This document shows positions 35,086 to 43,911 of a stretch of DNA of 64,000 nucleotides, in pieces. The stretch is from Ruegeria conchae. GTDB lineage: Bacteria > Pseudomonadota > Alphaproteobacteria > Rhodobacterales > Rhodobacteraceae. A program made the position numbers and the translations under genes. The DNA lies in NCBI RefSeq assembly GCF_000192475.1, contig NZ_AEYW01000014.1, forward strand, positions 124,001 to 188,000, written 5' to 3'. How positions within the stretch are numbered: position 1 is the stretch's first letter; every line of letters starts with the position of its first letter. The notes under the pieces were generated by a model. It saw nothing but the letters and a program-made list of their open reading frames with translations. It was not told where the DNA came from and made no database searches.

Positions 35086-36422
35086 CTCAGCAGCAACCCT
35101 TCAAAATTCTGGTCGTTGATGATGACAAATCGATGCGACAATCTCTTATCGAGTTGCTCGAAGCCGCTGGCTGGATTGTTAGCGCCCTGTCGCGCGCGAC
35201 CCAAGTGATGGAGTATCTGGCCAGCGCGTCGCCCGATGTTATTCTGTCCGATGTGCGTATGCCGGGTATGTCGGGGCTTGAATTACTGGCCAGTTTGGAC
35301 AGACAGGTGGCGCCTCCGGTGGTATTGATTTCGGCACATGGTGACATCCCGATGGCGGTTCAGGCCATACAGGACGGGGCGTACGGGTTCATCGAAAAGC
35401 CATATGAACCACGGCGATTGCTTACGGTGCTGAGGCACGCAGCTGAACAAAACCGAATGCGAAGAAGCAATGCCCACCTCAAAGACCGGCTGTTCAAACT
35501 GTCAGGCCTTGACCGCATCCTGCTGGGCCAAACAGACGCCATTACAGACTTGCGACAAGAAGTACTTGATCTTGCTGATACCTCGGTTGCGGTATTGTTG
35601 CAGGGGGATACGGGCACCGGGAAAGAGCTAGTTGCCCATGCTTTACATGATTTGGGCCGCTCGCCGGAGGCTCCGTTCTTGGCGCTTAATTGCGCCGCAT
35701 TGTCGGCCGATACGTTCGAAGTGGAAATGTTCGGCGTCGCGGGTGAATCCGACGGAAGGCTTGTGGCGGCATCAGGCGGGACCTTGTTTCTGGACGAAAT
35801 CTGCTCATGCCCACCGGCGGCGCAGGCCAAGCTACTAAGGGTCATCGAGGATCAGCAGGTGCTGCCAGTGGGGGCTGTGTCGCCAGTGCCAGTAAGCTTC
35901 AGGGTCGTATCAGCAACCAACGAAGACGTTGTACTTGCAGCCGAGGAAGGTCGACTGCGTCAGGATCTTTTGTTTCGATTGAATACTGTCGTCCTGTCTT
36001 TACCTCCGCTACGTCAAAGACGGGATGATATGGTTCTGTTGGCAACGCATTTCTTGAACGAATACGCGCAGGTTTATGAGATAGACGCGCCAGAACTCGA
36101 TCAGGACGATTTGGCCGCTCTGCTTGCCCATGACTGGCCCGGCAATGTGCGTGAATTGCGCCATGTCTGCGAACGACGCATTTTAGCGGCCCGACGCGGG
36201 GGCGGGTCGGTGGCGCAGGCTATCCAAAGCGATCAGCAATTTGACGAAGTACCGGATACGCTGCGCGAAGCGGTTGCTGCGTTTGAACGCGAGCTCATCG
36301 GCAAGGCCATCAAGGCGCATAAAGGCCGCATGGATGCCGCCGCTGAAGCGCTTGGGATTGGCCGTCGGACGCTCAACGAAAAGATCGTCAAACTCGGTCT
36401 CGATAAAGAGGCGCTGTTGTAA
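35082..36422 (+). CDS. dctD: DctD-like response regulator lacking the GAFTGA loop
   Basis: This 446-residue protein has a receiver domain with the acidic pocket VVDDD, phospho-acceptor Asp57 (LSDVRMPG), Ser84 and Lys106. The AAA+ domain (145-370) has Walker A GDTGTGKE and Walker B GGTLFLDE. A C-terminal Fis-type helix-turn-helix follows (AAEALGIGRRTLNEKI). Between MFG and GRL, where sigma-54 activators carry GAFTGA, only VAGESD is present, about 10 residues shorter than usual. The loop that contacts sigma-54 is therefore missing, and no -24/-12 promoter was found before dctP. It may activate another sigma form or act as a repressor. Confidence 0.85.
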   Translation: MTQQQPFKILVVDDDKSMRQSLIELLEAAGWIVSALSRATQVMEYLASASPDVILSDVRMPGMSGLELLASLDRQVAPPVVLISAHGDIPMAVQAIQDGAYGFIEKPYEPRRLLTVLRHAAEQNRMRRSNAHLKDRLFKLSGLDRILLGQTDAITDLRQEVLDLADTSVAVLLQGDTGTGKELVAHALHDLGRSPEAPFLALNCAALSADTFEVEMFGVAGESDGRLVAASGGTLFLDEICSCPPAAQAKLLRVIEDQQVLPVGAVSPVPVSFRVVSATNEDVVLAAEEGRLRQDLLFRLNTVVLSLPPLRQRRDDMVLLATHFLNEYAQVYEIDAPELDQDDLAALLAHDWPGNVRELRHVCERRILAARRGGGSVAQAIQSDQQFDEVPDTLREAVAAFERELIGKAIKAHKGRMDAAAEALGIGRRTLNEKIVKLGLDKEALL

Positions 36423-36434
36423 GCGAAACCACTC

Positions 36435-36450
36435 TGCGGATATCCGCAGG
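36435..36450. promoter_or_regulatory. 16-bp perfect palindrome upstream of dctP
   Basis: CTGCGGATATCCGCAG lies 12 bp after the dctD stop and ~100 bp before dctP. It is a perfect palindrome without a T-run, so an operator is more likely than a terminator. DctD is the natural candidate to bind it. Confidence 0.45.
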
Positions 36451-36547
36451 GAAGTCGATATTCCACGCGCATTTTCCTTCATAGGCAGGCTGCCGCGCAT
36501 CCTGAATACTCCACCCAAGCGAATTGCGTGATCTGGGAGGAGCCATT

Positions 36548-37558
36548 ATGCGCAAACATCTGAACCGGGCGGCCATTGCGGCCCTGTCGCTGACCGTTGC
36601 ATCCGAAGCACTGGCTGTCGAATGGAACGTTTCCCTTTGGGGCAAGCGTCGTGCCTTTACCGAACACGTCGAGAAACTCGCCGAACTGGTGAACGAAAAA
36701 ACGGGCGGTGAGTTCACACTCAACATCAGCTATGGTGGCCTGTCGAAGAACAAAGAAAACCTCGATGGGATTTCGATTGGTGCGTTTGAAATGGCCCAGT
36801 TCTGCGCTGGCTACCACCGCGACAAGAACCCCTCGATTACTGTCCTGGAACTGCCGTTTTTGGGCGTGACATCCCTTGAACAGGAAGTCGACCTGTCGAT
36901 GGCCGTCTATCAACACCCGGCTGTTGTCGAGGATCTGGCCCGCTGGGACGCGACTCTGCTGATGCCGTCGCCGCTACCGCAGTACAACCTTGTTGGTGTC
37001 GGGGAAGCACCCAAATCCCTAACCGATTTTGAAGGTCTGAGCGTTCGGGCGACAGGTGGCATCGGCAAGGCGATGGAGACGGTTGGAGCGGTTCCGACCT
37101 CGATGTCTGCATCCGAAGTGCGTCAGGCAATGGACAGCGGCATCGTCAAAGCGGTCAGCTTTGCGCCACACGCTCATATGTCATTCGGCACCATTGAGAA
37201 TGGCACGTGGTGGACGACGAACCTCAACCCCGGCACCGTCAACTGCCCCGTCGTGGTGAACACACTGGCACTGGAAGATCTGTCTGACGAACACCGCGAA
37301 GCTCTGCTGGGATCGGTGGAAGAGGCACTGGATCACTACGTGAGCCACTACCAGACTAAAACGATGGAAGCGTGGGGCCCTGAGCTGGATCAACGCGGCA
37401 TCGAACGGGTCACTTTCAGCGATGAAGAAATCGCAGCGTTCAAAGAAGCCGCTGCCGCCCCCGCGGCCGAGGCCTGGATCGTAGAAAACACCGAGCGCGG
37501 CCTGCCAGCACAAGAGCTTTATGACCTTGTGACTGGCAAGATCGCAAACGGCAGCTAA
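36548..37558 (+). CDS. dctP: TRAP transporter solute receptor DctP
   Basis: This 336-residue periplasmic receptor has a signal peptide (MRKHLNRAAIAALSLTVASEALA) and mature start VEWNVSLWGKRRAF. The DctP family core SLTDFEGLSVRATGGIGKAM carries the conserved Arg that binds the ligand carboxylate. GGGAGGA before the ATG at 36548 rejects an upstream in-frame start. It captures an organic acid for DctQM. The substrate may be a C4-dicarboxylate given DctBD, but the receptor is not a close match to known C4 binders, so another acid is possible. Confidence 0.85.
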   Translation: MRKHLNRAAIAALSLTVASEALAVEWNVSLWGKRRAFTEHVEKLAELVNEKTGGEFTLNISYGGLSKNKENLDGISIGAFEMAQFCAGYHRDKNPSITVLELPFLGVTSLEQEVDLSMAVYQHPAVVEDLARWDATLLMPSPLPQYNLVGVGEAPKSLTDFEGLSVRATGGIGKAMETVGAVPTSMSASEVRQAMDSGIVKAVSFAPHAHMSFGTIENGTWWTTNLNPGTVNCPVVVNTLALEDLSDEHREALLGSVEEALDHYVSHYQTKTMEAWGPELDQRGIERVTFSDEEIAAFKEAAAAPAAEAWIVENTERGLPAQELYDLVTGKIANGS

Positions 37559-37569
37559 TCCACTCACTG

Positions 37570-37596
37570 CCCGGCGTCAGCTTGATTGGCGTCGGG
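37570..37596 (+). promoter_or_regulatory. Intercistronic hairpin after dctP
   Basis: CCCGGCGTCA (37570-37579) pairs with TGGCGTCGGG (37587-37596) through 10 pairs including two G-T wobbles, with a 7-nt loop and a following pyrimidine run TTCTTTCTTT. It may be a partial terminator or 3'-end stabiliser that lets the receptor outnumber the membrane subunits. Confidence 0.6.
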
Positions 37597-37626
37597 TTCT
37601 TTCTTTCCTGACAGCGGAGTACAAAG

Positions 37627-38259
37627 ATGGCCGGGTCATCCCAGGTGCTGTCCGACGACAGCCGTCTCAGCATCCTCGATCAACATCTCTACAAACTGGA
37701 GCGCCTTCTGGCTCTGATCAGCGGTCTTGCAGTTTTCTCGCTGATGGTCATGGCCGTAGTCTCTGTTGGTGGTCGGAATTTCGCCAATGCGCCACTTCCT
37801 GGTTACGTGGACTGGATCGAGCAAGCCATGCCGTTAATCGCCTTCATGGGAATTTCCTATGCGCAGCGTGATGGCGGTCATATCCGAATGGACATGGTTG
37901 TTGGAGCGCTTAGAGGCCGGACGCTCTATATCGTTGAGTTCGTCACAACCGCTGTCATTCTGGCGCTCATCGTCTTGCTGATCTGGGGGAGCTGGGCACA
38001 TTTCGCACGCAGCTTTGACTTTGGTGCTCCACTCTGGAGCCGCGACAGCTCGATCGACATAGGTATCCCGTTGTGGCCCGCAAAGCTATTGGCCCCCGTC
38101 GCCTTTAGCGTGCTTTGCCTAAGGCTTGTCCTACAGCTCTGGGCCTATGGGCGCGCGATCCGGCACCCCGATCAGGCACCTATTGCCGTCCCACTGATAG
38201 CCGATGCAGCCACTCAAGCTGCAATGGAAGCCGAGCACGTCTCGGGCCACGACAACTGA
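37627..38259 (+). CDS. dctQ: TRAP small membrane subunit DctQ
   Basis: This 210-residue protein has the four-helix DctQ fold: LALISGLAVFSLMVMAVVSV, then WIEQAMPLIAFMGISYAQRDGGHIRMD (the family landmark), two further helices, and a polar C-terminus. It joins DctM in the inner membrane and is driven by the Na+ gradient in this family. It starts 68 bp after dctP, past the hairpin. Confidence 0.88.
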   Translation: MAGSSQVLSDDSRLSILDQHLYKLERLLALISGLAVFSLMVMAVVSVGGRNFANAPLPGYVDWIEQAMPLIAFMGISYAQRDGGHIRMDMVVGALRGRTLYIVEFVTTAVILALIVLLIWGSWAHFARSFDFGAPLWSRDSSIDIGIPLWPAKLLAPVAFSVLCLRLVLQLWAYGRAIRHPDQAPIAVPLIADAATQAAMEAEHVSGHDN

Positions 38260-38270
38260 GGTTAAATCTG

Positions 38271-39671
38271 ATGGAACCCATTGATATTGGTCTGATTGTC
38301 TCGGGCGGTATGCTTGTTCTTGTGGTGCTGGGGATGCGCGTGGCCTTTGCCGCCGCGACAGCTGGCATGATTGGCCTGATCTGGATCTTCTGGGCCAAGT
38401 TTGGGTACGACCCGGCGCGGTTCGGCAAGGCTGTGACTGTGGCTGTCAAAACAGCGGGGCAGGTTCCGCACTCCAAGATTTCAAGCCAAGCGTTGAGCCT
38501 TATCCCGACTTTCATCCTGATTGGCTACCTCGCCTATTACGCGGGCCTGACCAAAGCACTGTTCGAAGCCGCGAAGCGTTGGCTCGCATGGGTCCCGGGC
38601 GGGCTGGCGGTTTCGACCGTTTTCGCAACCGCTGGGTTTGCGGCGGTATCTGGGGCCTCGGTCGCCACTTCCGCCGTGTTCGCCCGTATCGCCATCCCCG
38701 AGATGCTGAAGATAGGCTACGACAAGCGTTTTGCTGCAGGTGTCGTTGCTGCAGGCGGTACGCTCGCCTCGCTCATCCCGCCTTCGGCCATTCTGGTCAT
38801 CTACGCGATTATCGTCGAGCAGGACGTGGGCAAACTGCTGTTGGCGGGATTCATCCCGGGCATGTTCTCGGCAGTAATTTACGGCTTGCTGATCATTGGC
38901 ATGGCCGTTGTGATCAAAGGATTTGGCCCCGCAGTCACCGGATTTACATGGAAAGAACGTTTCCTCTCGTTGCCGCCCGCATTGCCCATCGTGATTGTCG
39001 TCGTCACCATCATATTCTTTGTTTACAACCCGTTCGGCGGCGATGCCTGGGGTACGCCAACCGAAGGTGGCGCAATTGGAGCATTTGTGGTGTTCCTGAT
39101 GGCGCTGTATCAGGGCATGCGCTGGTCCGAACTCAAAGACGCGCTTTTGGAAACCGCCAAGCTGAGCGTCATGATTTTCACGATCATCTGGGGCGTTTTG
39201 GTTTACGTTCGTTTTCTCGGTTTCGCCGAACTGCCAAGTGCATTCTCCGACTGGATCACCTCGCTTGAGATGTCTCCGATGCTGATCCTGATCTGTATTC
39301 TTCTGGCTTACGCTGTACTGGGCATGTTCATGGATGCGATAGGTATGCTGCTGCTGACGTTGCCGGTAGTTTACCCCGCCGTCATGGCGTTGAACGGAGG
39401 TGAAGCCGTAAGTGCAGCCGAAAGTACCTTCGGTATGTCCGGACCTATGTGTGCCATCTGGTTTGGCATTCTGGTTGTCAAAATGGCCGAGTTTTGCCTG
39501 ATCACCCCACCTATTGGGCTGAATTGCTTTGTCGTGGCCGGCGTTCGTGATGACCTAAGTGTTCAGGATGTTTTTAAAGGTGTAACGCCTTTCTTTCTGG
39601 CGGATGCTGCAACCATCGCGATGCTCGTTGCCTTCCCTGCTATCGTCCTATGGCTTCCTGGTCAGGTTTGA
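38271..39671 (+). CDS. dctM: TRAP large membrane subunit DctM
   Basis: This 466-residue transporter subunit has 11-12 membrane helices, with landmarks SLIPTFILIGYLAYYAGL, AAVSGASVATSAVFARIAIP, AAGGTLASLIPPSAILVIYA and CLITPPIGLNCFVVAG. It forms the ion-coupled transport channel with DctQ. The ATG at 38271, with GAGG upstream, is 11 nt after the dctQ stop and gives normal family length; the frame extends upstream through dctQ without meaning. Confidence 0.9.
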   Translation: MEPIDIGLIVSGGMLVLVVLGMRVAFAAATAGMIGLIWIFWAKFGYDPARFGKAVTVAVKTAGQVPHSKISSQALSLIPTFILIGYLAYYAGLTKALFEAAKRWLAWVPGGLAVSTVFATAGFAAVSGASVATSAVFARIAIPEMLKIGYDKRFAAGVVAAGGTLASLIPPSAILVIYAIIVEQDVGKLLLAGFIPGMFSAVIYGLLIIGMAVVIKGFGPAVTGFTWKERFLSLPPALPIVIVVVTIIFFVYNPFGGDAWGTPTEGGAIGAFVVFLMALYQGMRWSELKDALLETAKLSVMIFTIIWGVLVYVRFLGFAELPSAFSDWITSLEMSPMLILICILLAYAVLGMFMDAIGMLLLTLPVVYPAVMALNGGEAVSAAESTFGMSGPMCAIWFGILVVKMAEFCLITPPIGLNCFVVAGVRDDLSVQDVFKGVTPFFLADAATIAMLVAFPAIVLWLPGQV

Positions 39672-40050
39672 ATCACATGGAATGATTTTGGAGTGCGGTA
39701 TGCCGGTGCAGCTAAGGCCTGCATCAATCAGCTGCACTGCAGAATACATGACACTTGTTCAATGGCCGGTTTGGGCCGAATGGTGGCGAACTATCCGTTT
39801 CAGTCAGGCGCTGCTAGCTCCGCTTTCTCGAAGGTCTCAGTCGTGACACATTTTGCAAGATCCCGCGAACAGCGGGCATGTGTACACGTACAGAATAGAT
39901 TGCTCGCAGCAAGCCGTCGCGCGGCAGGGGTTCTACCAAACGGCCACCATGCACTGTACCAGGATACAAGAGAAATAGTAGCGTCGGTGCAGTCTCAGTT
40001 TCGGCATTTGGACCCAAGTAGTCAAAACATATTGGAACCGGGCCTTGCAA
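39672..40050. other. Debris downstream of dctM
   Basis: No intact gene. The minus strand at ~40050-39815 reads DYLGPNAETETAPTLLFLLY then PGTVHGGRLVEPLPRDG, which looks protein-like but matches nothing I can name. It directly follows the stop of the CoiA-like pseudogene. Confidence 0.35.
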
Positions 40051-40551
40051 TCAATCGCGTGGAAAAAGCTCATTGGCATCGCTAAGTAAGAACAGATTTG
40101 TTCGCTTGCTGCCTTGAACAATCTCCGTGAGCGCGTTCCGCCAACCTAGGATTTTTTTCCTGTCGCCTTTAAGCCTAGACCCATCAACCACCCAAAGCAT
40201 GTTTTTACAAAAATCCCCGCAGGCTCGACGCTCTTTGGGATCGAGATGGGAATGTTAAATCTCCAAAGTGAGGCCTGCCAGCGTGTAGACGTCGGCAATG
40301 TGCCTCTCACCAGTATCTTGATCAGTAAACACTTGTTCTTGCCAACAGAGTGGAAACTCATTTTTCCAGTTCCGATTCCAATCAGTTTCTGGTTCCCACC
40401 AAGGATCACATTCCACTTTGCATTTATGCGCCCAATGATGAACCCTAACCTCGCCAGAACGCGGAATCATTTCAGATTTGCAAAATGAGCATTGCCTTAC
40501 AATCCTAGGGATCGGTCTACTTTGGTTGCCATTTATGATTGCTGTTAACAT
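40051..40551 (-). pseudogene. CoiA-like competence protein gene with in-frame stop
   Basis: The first part (40551-40258) reads MLTAIINGNQ..., with a zinc-like CSFCK pair, then VRVHHWAHK, CDPWWEPETDWNRNWKNEFP and ERHIADVYTLAGLTLEI. These are landmarks of the CoiA-like nuclease family. A TAA at 40255-40257 stands where the family has Gln in E-F-Q-H-S. The same frame then continues HSHLDPKERRACGDFCKNML, VVDGSRLKGDRK and NALTEIVQGSKRTNLFLLSD to FPRD-stop at 40051. Both halves are well preserved, so the inactivation looks recent. Confidence 0.75.
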
Positions 40552-41158
40552 TCCTGCGCCTGGAGCCTGTGGTTTTGAGGTCAGCTAAACGTAGCAGCTT
40601 TTCACATCCATCTCGGACTGTTTCGCGAGGCTTAGTGCCATTGGCTTCAGAGCAGCGCATTGCGAAACAATGGGCCCGAGTCTGGCTCAGCGTGGCGCAA
40701 TGTCCGCTTTGGGGAAGCTGCGATGCTGCATCGGATGGTGATTTCAGAGTCCGCCATGGTCCGTCTTCATCGGAGCTGTAAGTTGGTTGATATCGAATGC
40801 TGCTCTCACCCCGATGTCGGCAGCGAGTCCATAGTTCTAGATGCTGCATCTTGAATGAGTGACTGCGAAGCTATGATTGCTGCCATTGGTCTGCGCAAGG
40901 CGGCCTATGGCTGACCTTCATCTGCGGGTTGCGATGCTGCGTTGCAGCAGGTTGGAGCCGCCATCGGCTGCTATCAAATCGTTCTCGGACAATCGATGTC
41001 AAGCAACACGGGCGCCCGCATTAGAGCCGGTGATAGCGGCACATTGAACCCGGTCTCATTGAAAACCAGCAGCATCGTAGCGCCGAATCCGCGACCAGCT
41101 TGCTAGCAAACCCGTGAGGCCGATTTTCCAATCCACGCCGGACTTAAAATTCGGCCTT
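40552..41158. other. Intergenic, no gene supported
   Basis: This 607-bp stretch upstream of the CoiA-like remnant has no protein-like frame. GCGCAATGTCCGCTT at 40695-40709 is an inverted copy of the dispersed GCGGACATTCGC-type motif. The area ends just after the M56 peptidase stop. Confidence 0.35.
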
Positions 41159-42256
41159 TCAATTTCCCTGATTCCGAGCTTCCAGCCGTTCCAGATTTAC
41201 AACTGTCGAAAGCATAAGACGATCATGGCTCCAATCCTGGGTTTGACGAACCGAGGCCGACCCAATGGCAATCACAACAACCAGAGAAAGCGTCAGCCCA
41301 AAGAAGTTTGTTGACAATTGTGTGGTCGTTACGGGCGCATCGGTCAGGGCGATCACACGCTGGCGCAGAACATGCTTTGCTTTCGGCCCGTTAACCAGGG
41401 CCACACGAAGAATGCGAGGGTTCTTCAGCTTAATAGATCGTGTGCAGTATTCCAGTAGACAGGCGGTATAGTCGGTCGCGTCAATGCCTTTGCGCGAGAC
41501 GACAGACTGGTCGCAGGCCAATTCGCGAAGCCGATCAAACTGATGTTTCATGGCCAGATAGGCCGGGTTCCAAAACAGCAGAGGGCGCATAAGCTCGAAA
41601 CCCAGTTCCCATTCCACGTCCAGCGCGCGGATGTGCTGGAATTCATGTGCCAGGGCAAAGCGCAAATCGCGTGGCGAGTTTAGCAAATGGCTGGGCAAAA
41701 CGACGTGACGGCGACGAAGGCCGCGCACTGCAAAAGGCACAGTTACGCGATCTGAAAGGCGAATGTCCACCTTCGCCGATTGTCGCCAAAGAAAGCTGGA
41801 GCTTACGGCCTTGCGAATTGTGAGCGCGTTGCGGACAACCCGAATTGCCAGAACAATTGATAGAAGAACCAGCGTAGTCAGCGCGCAAGTTACGAAAACA
41901 GAGCCGCCTGACAAGACATAGTCGAGCCAGCGTTCGCGCGTATTCAAAAGGGTTTCGAACTGCGCAGCGGGCATGGCGATTTCGCCGCGCAAATAGGCCG
42001 CCACTGCGATATCCCCCAGCGCGACAACACGTCCGGGCCACACCTGAGCGACAAAGCCCGAAACACCGATCGCCAGAACCGGGCTGAGCATAACGCCGAT
42101 GCAAAGTATCTTGAGCGAACGAAGCTGAGCAACAAAGCTGTACCTCATGGGCGTCAACGCAAGGCCCCCACGCACGGCCAGCCAGATCAGCGCCGATAAT
42201 CCAAGCACAACGTTGAACTCGAGAAACGCATCGAGAACCGGTTTAACCGCTGTCAT
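41159..42256 (-). CDS. BlaR1/M56-family membrane metallopeptidase
   Basis: This 365-residue protein has membrane helices at ~10-30, ~48-70 and ~118-140, then a cytosolic zinc protease domain with the HExxH motif AHEFQHI and a downstream Glu in RLRELACDQSVV. A possible final helix is FFGLTLSLVVVIAIGSA. The C-terminal penicillin-binding sensor domain of BlaR1/MecR1 is absent, so beta-lactam is not the evident signal. It overlaps the BlaI-like repressor gene by 14 bp and would cleave or inactivate it on stimulation. Confidence 0.85.
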   Translation of the reverse strand: MTAVKPVLDAFLEFNVVLGLSALIWLAVRGGLALTPMRYSFVAQLRSLKILCIGVMLSPVLAIGVSGFVAQVWPGRVVALGDIAVAAYLRGEIAMPAAQFETLLNTRERWLDYVLSGGSVFVTCALTTLVLLSIVLAIRVVRNALTIRKAVSSSFLWRQSAKVDIRLSDRVTVPFAVRGLRRRHVVLPSHLLNSPRDLRFALAHEFQHIRALDVEWELGFELMRPLLFWNPAYLAMKHQFDRLRELACDQSVVSRKGIDATDYTACLLEYCTRSIKLKNPRILRVALVNGPKAKHVLRQRVIALTDAPVTTTQLSTNFFGLTLSLVVVIAIGSASVRQTQDWSHDRLMLSTVVNLERLEARNQGN

Positions 42257-42656
42257 TTTGCAGTCTCCTCTCTACCAGTGCTCGAATCTCCTCTAGGTCA
42301 TCTTCTGTCAGGCCCTCATCGTCGACCAGCCTTGCAACCAGAGTTGCGGGCGTGTCGTCAAACAGGGTCCGGGACAGATTCTGCAACGACCGCGACTGAT
42401 ACCTGTCCTTCTCGAGAAGGGGTCTGTAGATCAGCGACTTGCCGTTCTTCTCGCTTTCGACAAAGCCCTTCTCATCAAGGATCCGCAAAATTGTGGCTCC
42501 GGAAGTGTAGGCCAGATTGCGATCAGGTGGCAGGCGATCAAGGACTTCACGGACCGTGCCCTGACCAAGCGCCCAGAGTTCGTTCATGAACTCAAGTTCC
42601 ACTTCGGTCAGAAGATTTGTTGTCTTTTTCTTTCGCATCAATCTCGGTGTCGCCAT
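42243..42656 (-). CDS. BlaI/MecI-family transcriptional repressor
   Basis: This 137-residue repressor has a winged helix at ~15-85 (LTEVELEFMNELWALGQGTV, AYTSGATILRILDEKGFV) and a C-terminal dimerisation helix pair. The ATG at 42656 gives the family length; the frame continues upstream antisense to family expectations. A second ATG (MRKKKT) is possible. It pairs with the M56 peptidase downstream. It starts 47 bp after glpU on the same strand, so read-through from the glycerol operon is possible. Confidence 0.85.
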   Translation of the reverse strand: MATPRLMRKKKTTNLLTEVELEFMNELWALGQGTVREVLDRLPPDRNLAYTSGATILRILDEKGFVESEKNGKSLIYRPLLEKDRYQSRSLQNLSRTLFDDTPATLVARLVDDEGLTEDDLEEIRALVERRLQNDSG

Positions 42657-42703
42657 TATTAGTATGCCTGACAGACAAGCATCCTTTCGCTGTTTCGCAA
42701 AGC

Positions 42704-43105
42704 CTAAACTTTCCAGAAGACGGAGACGCCCCAACCGATGGACAGGAAAAGCGGCGTCCAAACAGGTTGGCCAACCAGCCCGAGCCAGGTCAGGAAGATA
42801 TAGGTCGAGCCCAGCAGGGTGATGAACAACCGATCCCCCAGCGTGGTGGTCAGTCCCAGCACGCCGCGCCGCTCGATCCCGTCTCGGAATTTGAACCCTT
42901 CCAGCAAACCGATTAGGGCGATGGCCGAAAATATACCGATGAACACCGCCAGTGTTGCCGGAGTCCATGCCATCCAGAAATCCGGCCACAAAGGAGCGGT
43001 CCACGAGAAACCTTTTTCCTCTTGCTGGCCGACACTGCCCCAACCGGCCTGTTGGGCGTAGGCCACTGAAGGCAGGAATGGCAGAGTGACAAGAAGTTTA
43101 CGCAT
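42704..43105 (-). CDS. glpU: GlpU-like DUF2160 small membrane protein
   Basis: This 133-residue inner-membrane protein has an N-terminal hydrophobic signal-like segment (MRKLLVTLPFLPSVAYA), then DFWMAWTPATLAVFIGIFSA and GDRLFITLLGSTYIFLTWLG, ending in VWTPLFLSIGWGVSVFWKV. It is the DUF2160 protein that accompanies the glycerol ABC system (glpSTPQUV of Rhizobium leguminosarum). GAGG upstream fixes the ATG at 43105. Its role in transport is not established. Confidence 0.8.
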   Translation of the reverse strand: MRKLLVTLPFLPSVAYAQQAGWGSVGQQEEKGFSWTAPLWPDFWMAWTPATLAVFIGIFSAIALIGLLEGFKFRDGIERRGVLGLTTTLGDRLFITLLGSTYIFLTWLGLVGQPVWTPLFLSIGWGVSVFWKV

Positions 43106-43113
43106 ATCGAACC

Positions 43114-43911
43114 TCACACACGTCCCATCGCGAAACCGCGCGCGATGTAGTTGCGGACAAACCAGATGACGATGGCGCCGGGGATGATGGTCAACGTGCC
43201 GGCGGCGGCCAGCAGGCCCAGTTCGTACCCCGCGCTGGAAGCGGTGCGGGTCATCACGGCGGCAATTGGTTTGGCCTCGACTGCCGTCAGGGTCTTCGCC
43301 AGCAACATCTCGACCCATGAGAACATAAAGCAGAAGAAGGCCGCGACCCCTACGCCGGCTTTAATGTTTGGTAGGAAGATCGTTACGAAGAAGCGCGGGA
43401 AGGAGTAACCATCGACATAAGCCGTTTCATCCAATTCCTTCGGGATACCTCGCATGAAGCCTTCCAAAATCCAAACCGCCAGCGGAACGTTGAACAGCGT
43501 GTGTGCCAGCGCCACAGCCAGATAAGTGTCGAACAGGTGGATCGACGAATACAGCTGGAAAAACGGCAGCGCGAACACAGCTGCCGGTGCCATCCGGTTG
43601 GTCAGCAGCCAGAAGAACAGCTGTTTGTCCCCCAGGAACCGGTAGCGCGAGAACGCGTAGGCCGCAGGCAGCGCCACACAGACCGAGAGCACCGTGTTGA
43701 TCGTAACGTAGATGATCGAGTTGATATACCCCCAGTACCACGTCGGGTCGGTGAAGATCGTGAAATAGTTCTCCAGCGTGAAGGTTTGGGGGAACAGTGA
43801 AAAGCCCGACAGGATCTCGTTCGTGGTTTTGAAGGACATCGCCACCAGCCAATAGATCGGTAACATGAGAAACGCGATATAGAGGATCGGGATAAGGGAC
43901 CGCTTCTTCAT
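43114..43911 (-). CDS. glpQ: Glycerol ABC permease GlpQ (MalG type)
   Basis: This 265-residue permease has six membrane helices. The EAA coupling loop is GFMRGIPKELDETAYVDGYS. It opens MKKRSLIPILYIAFLMLPIY. Together with GlpP it forms the glycerol channel. Its ATG overlaps the glpP stop by 4 bp. Assignment to glycerol rests on the gene set and order, including DUF2160 and the large receptor, not on this protein alone. Confidence 0.82.
   Translation of the reverse strand: MKKRSLIPILYIAFLMLPIYWLVAMSFKTTNEILSGFSLFPQTFTLENYFTIFTDPTWYWGYINSIIYVTINTVLSVCVALPAAYAFSRYRFLGDKQLFFWLLTNRMAPAAVFALPFFQLYSSIHLFDTYLAVALAHTLFNVPLAVWILEGFMRGIPKELDETAYVDGYSFPRFFVTIFLPNIKAGVGVAAFFCFMFSWVEMLLAKTLTAVEAKPIAAVMTRTASSAGYELGLLAAAGTLTIIPGAIVIWFVRNYIARGFAMGRV

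Noticed and set aside
36423..36547. Sigma-54 promoter before dctP
   Set aside because: No GG-N10-GC with proper TGGCAC/TTGC context was found.
40255..40551. Short intact gene for a 98-residue CoiA-like protein
   Set aside because: The family sequence continues in the same frame past the stop for another ~65 residues, so it is a nonsense pseudogene.
42243..43043. An 800-bp minus-strand frame containing the BlaI-like protein
   Set aside because: The upstream half overlaps glpU in another frame and is not protein-like; the BlaI start was set at 42656.
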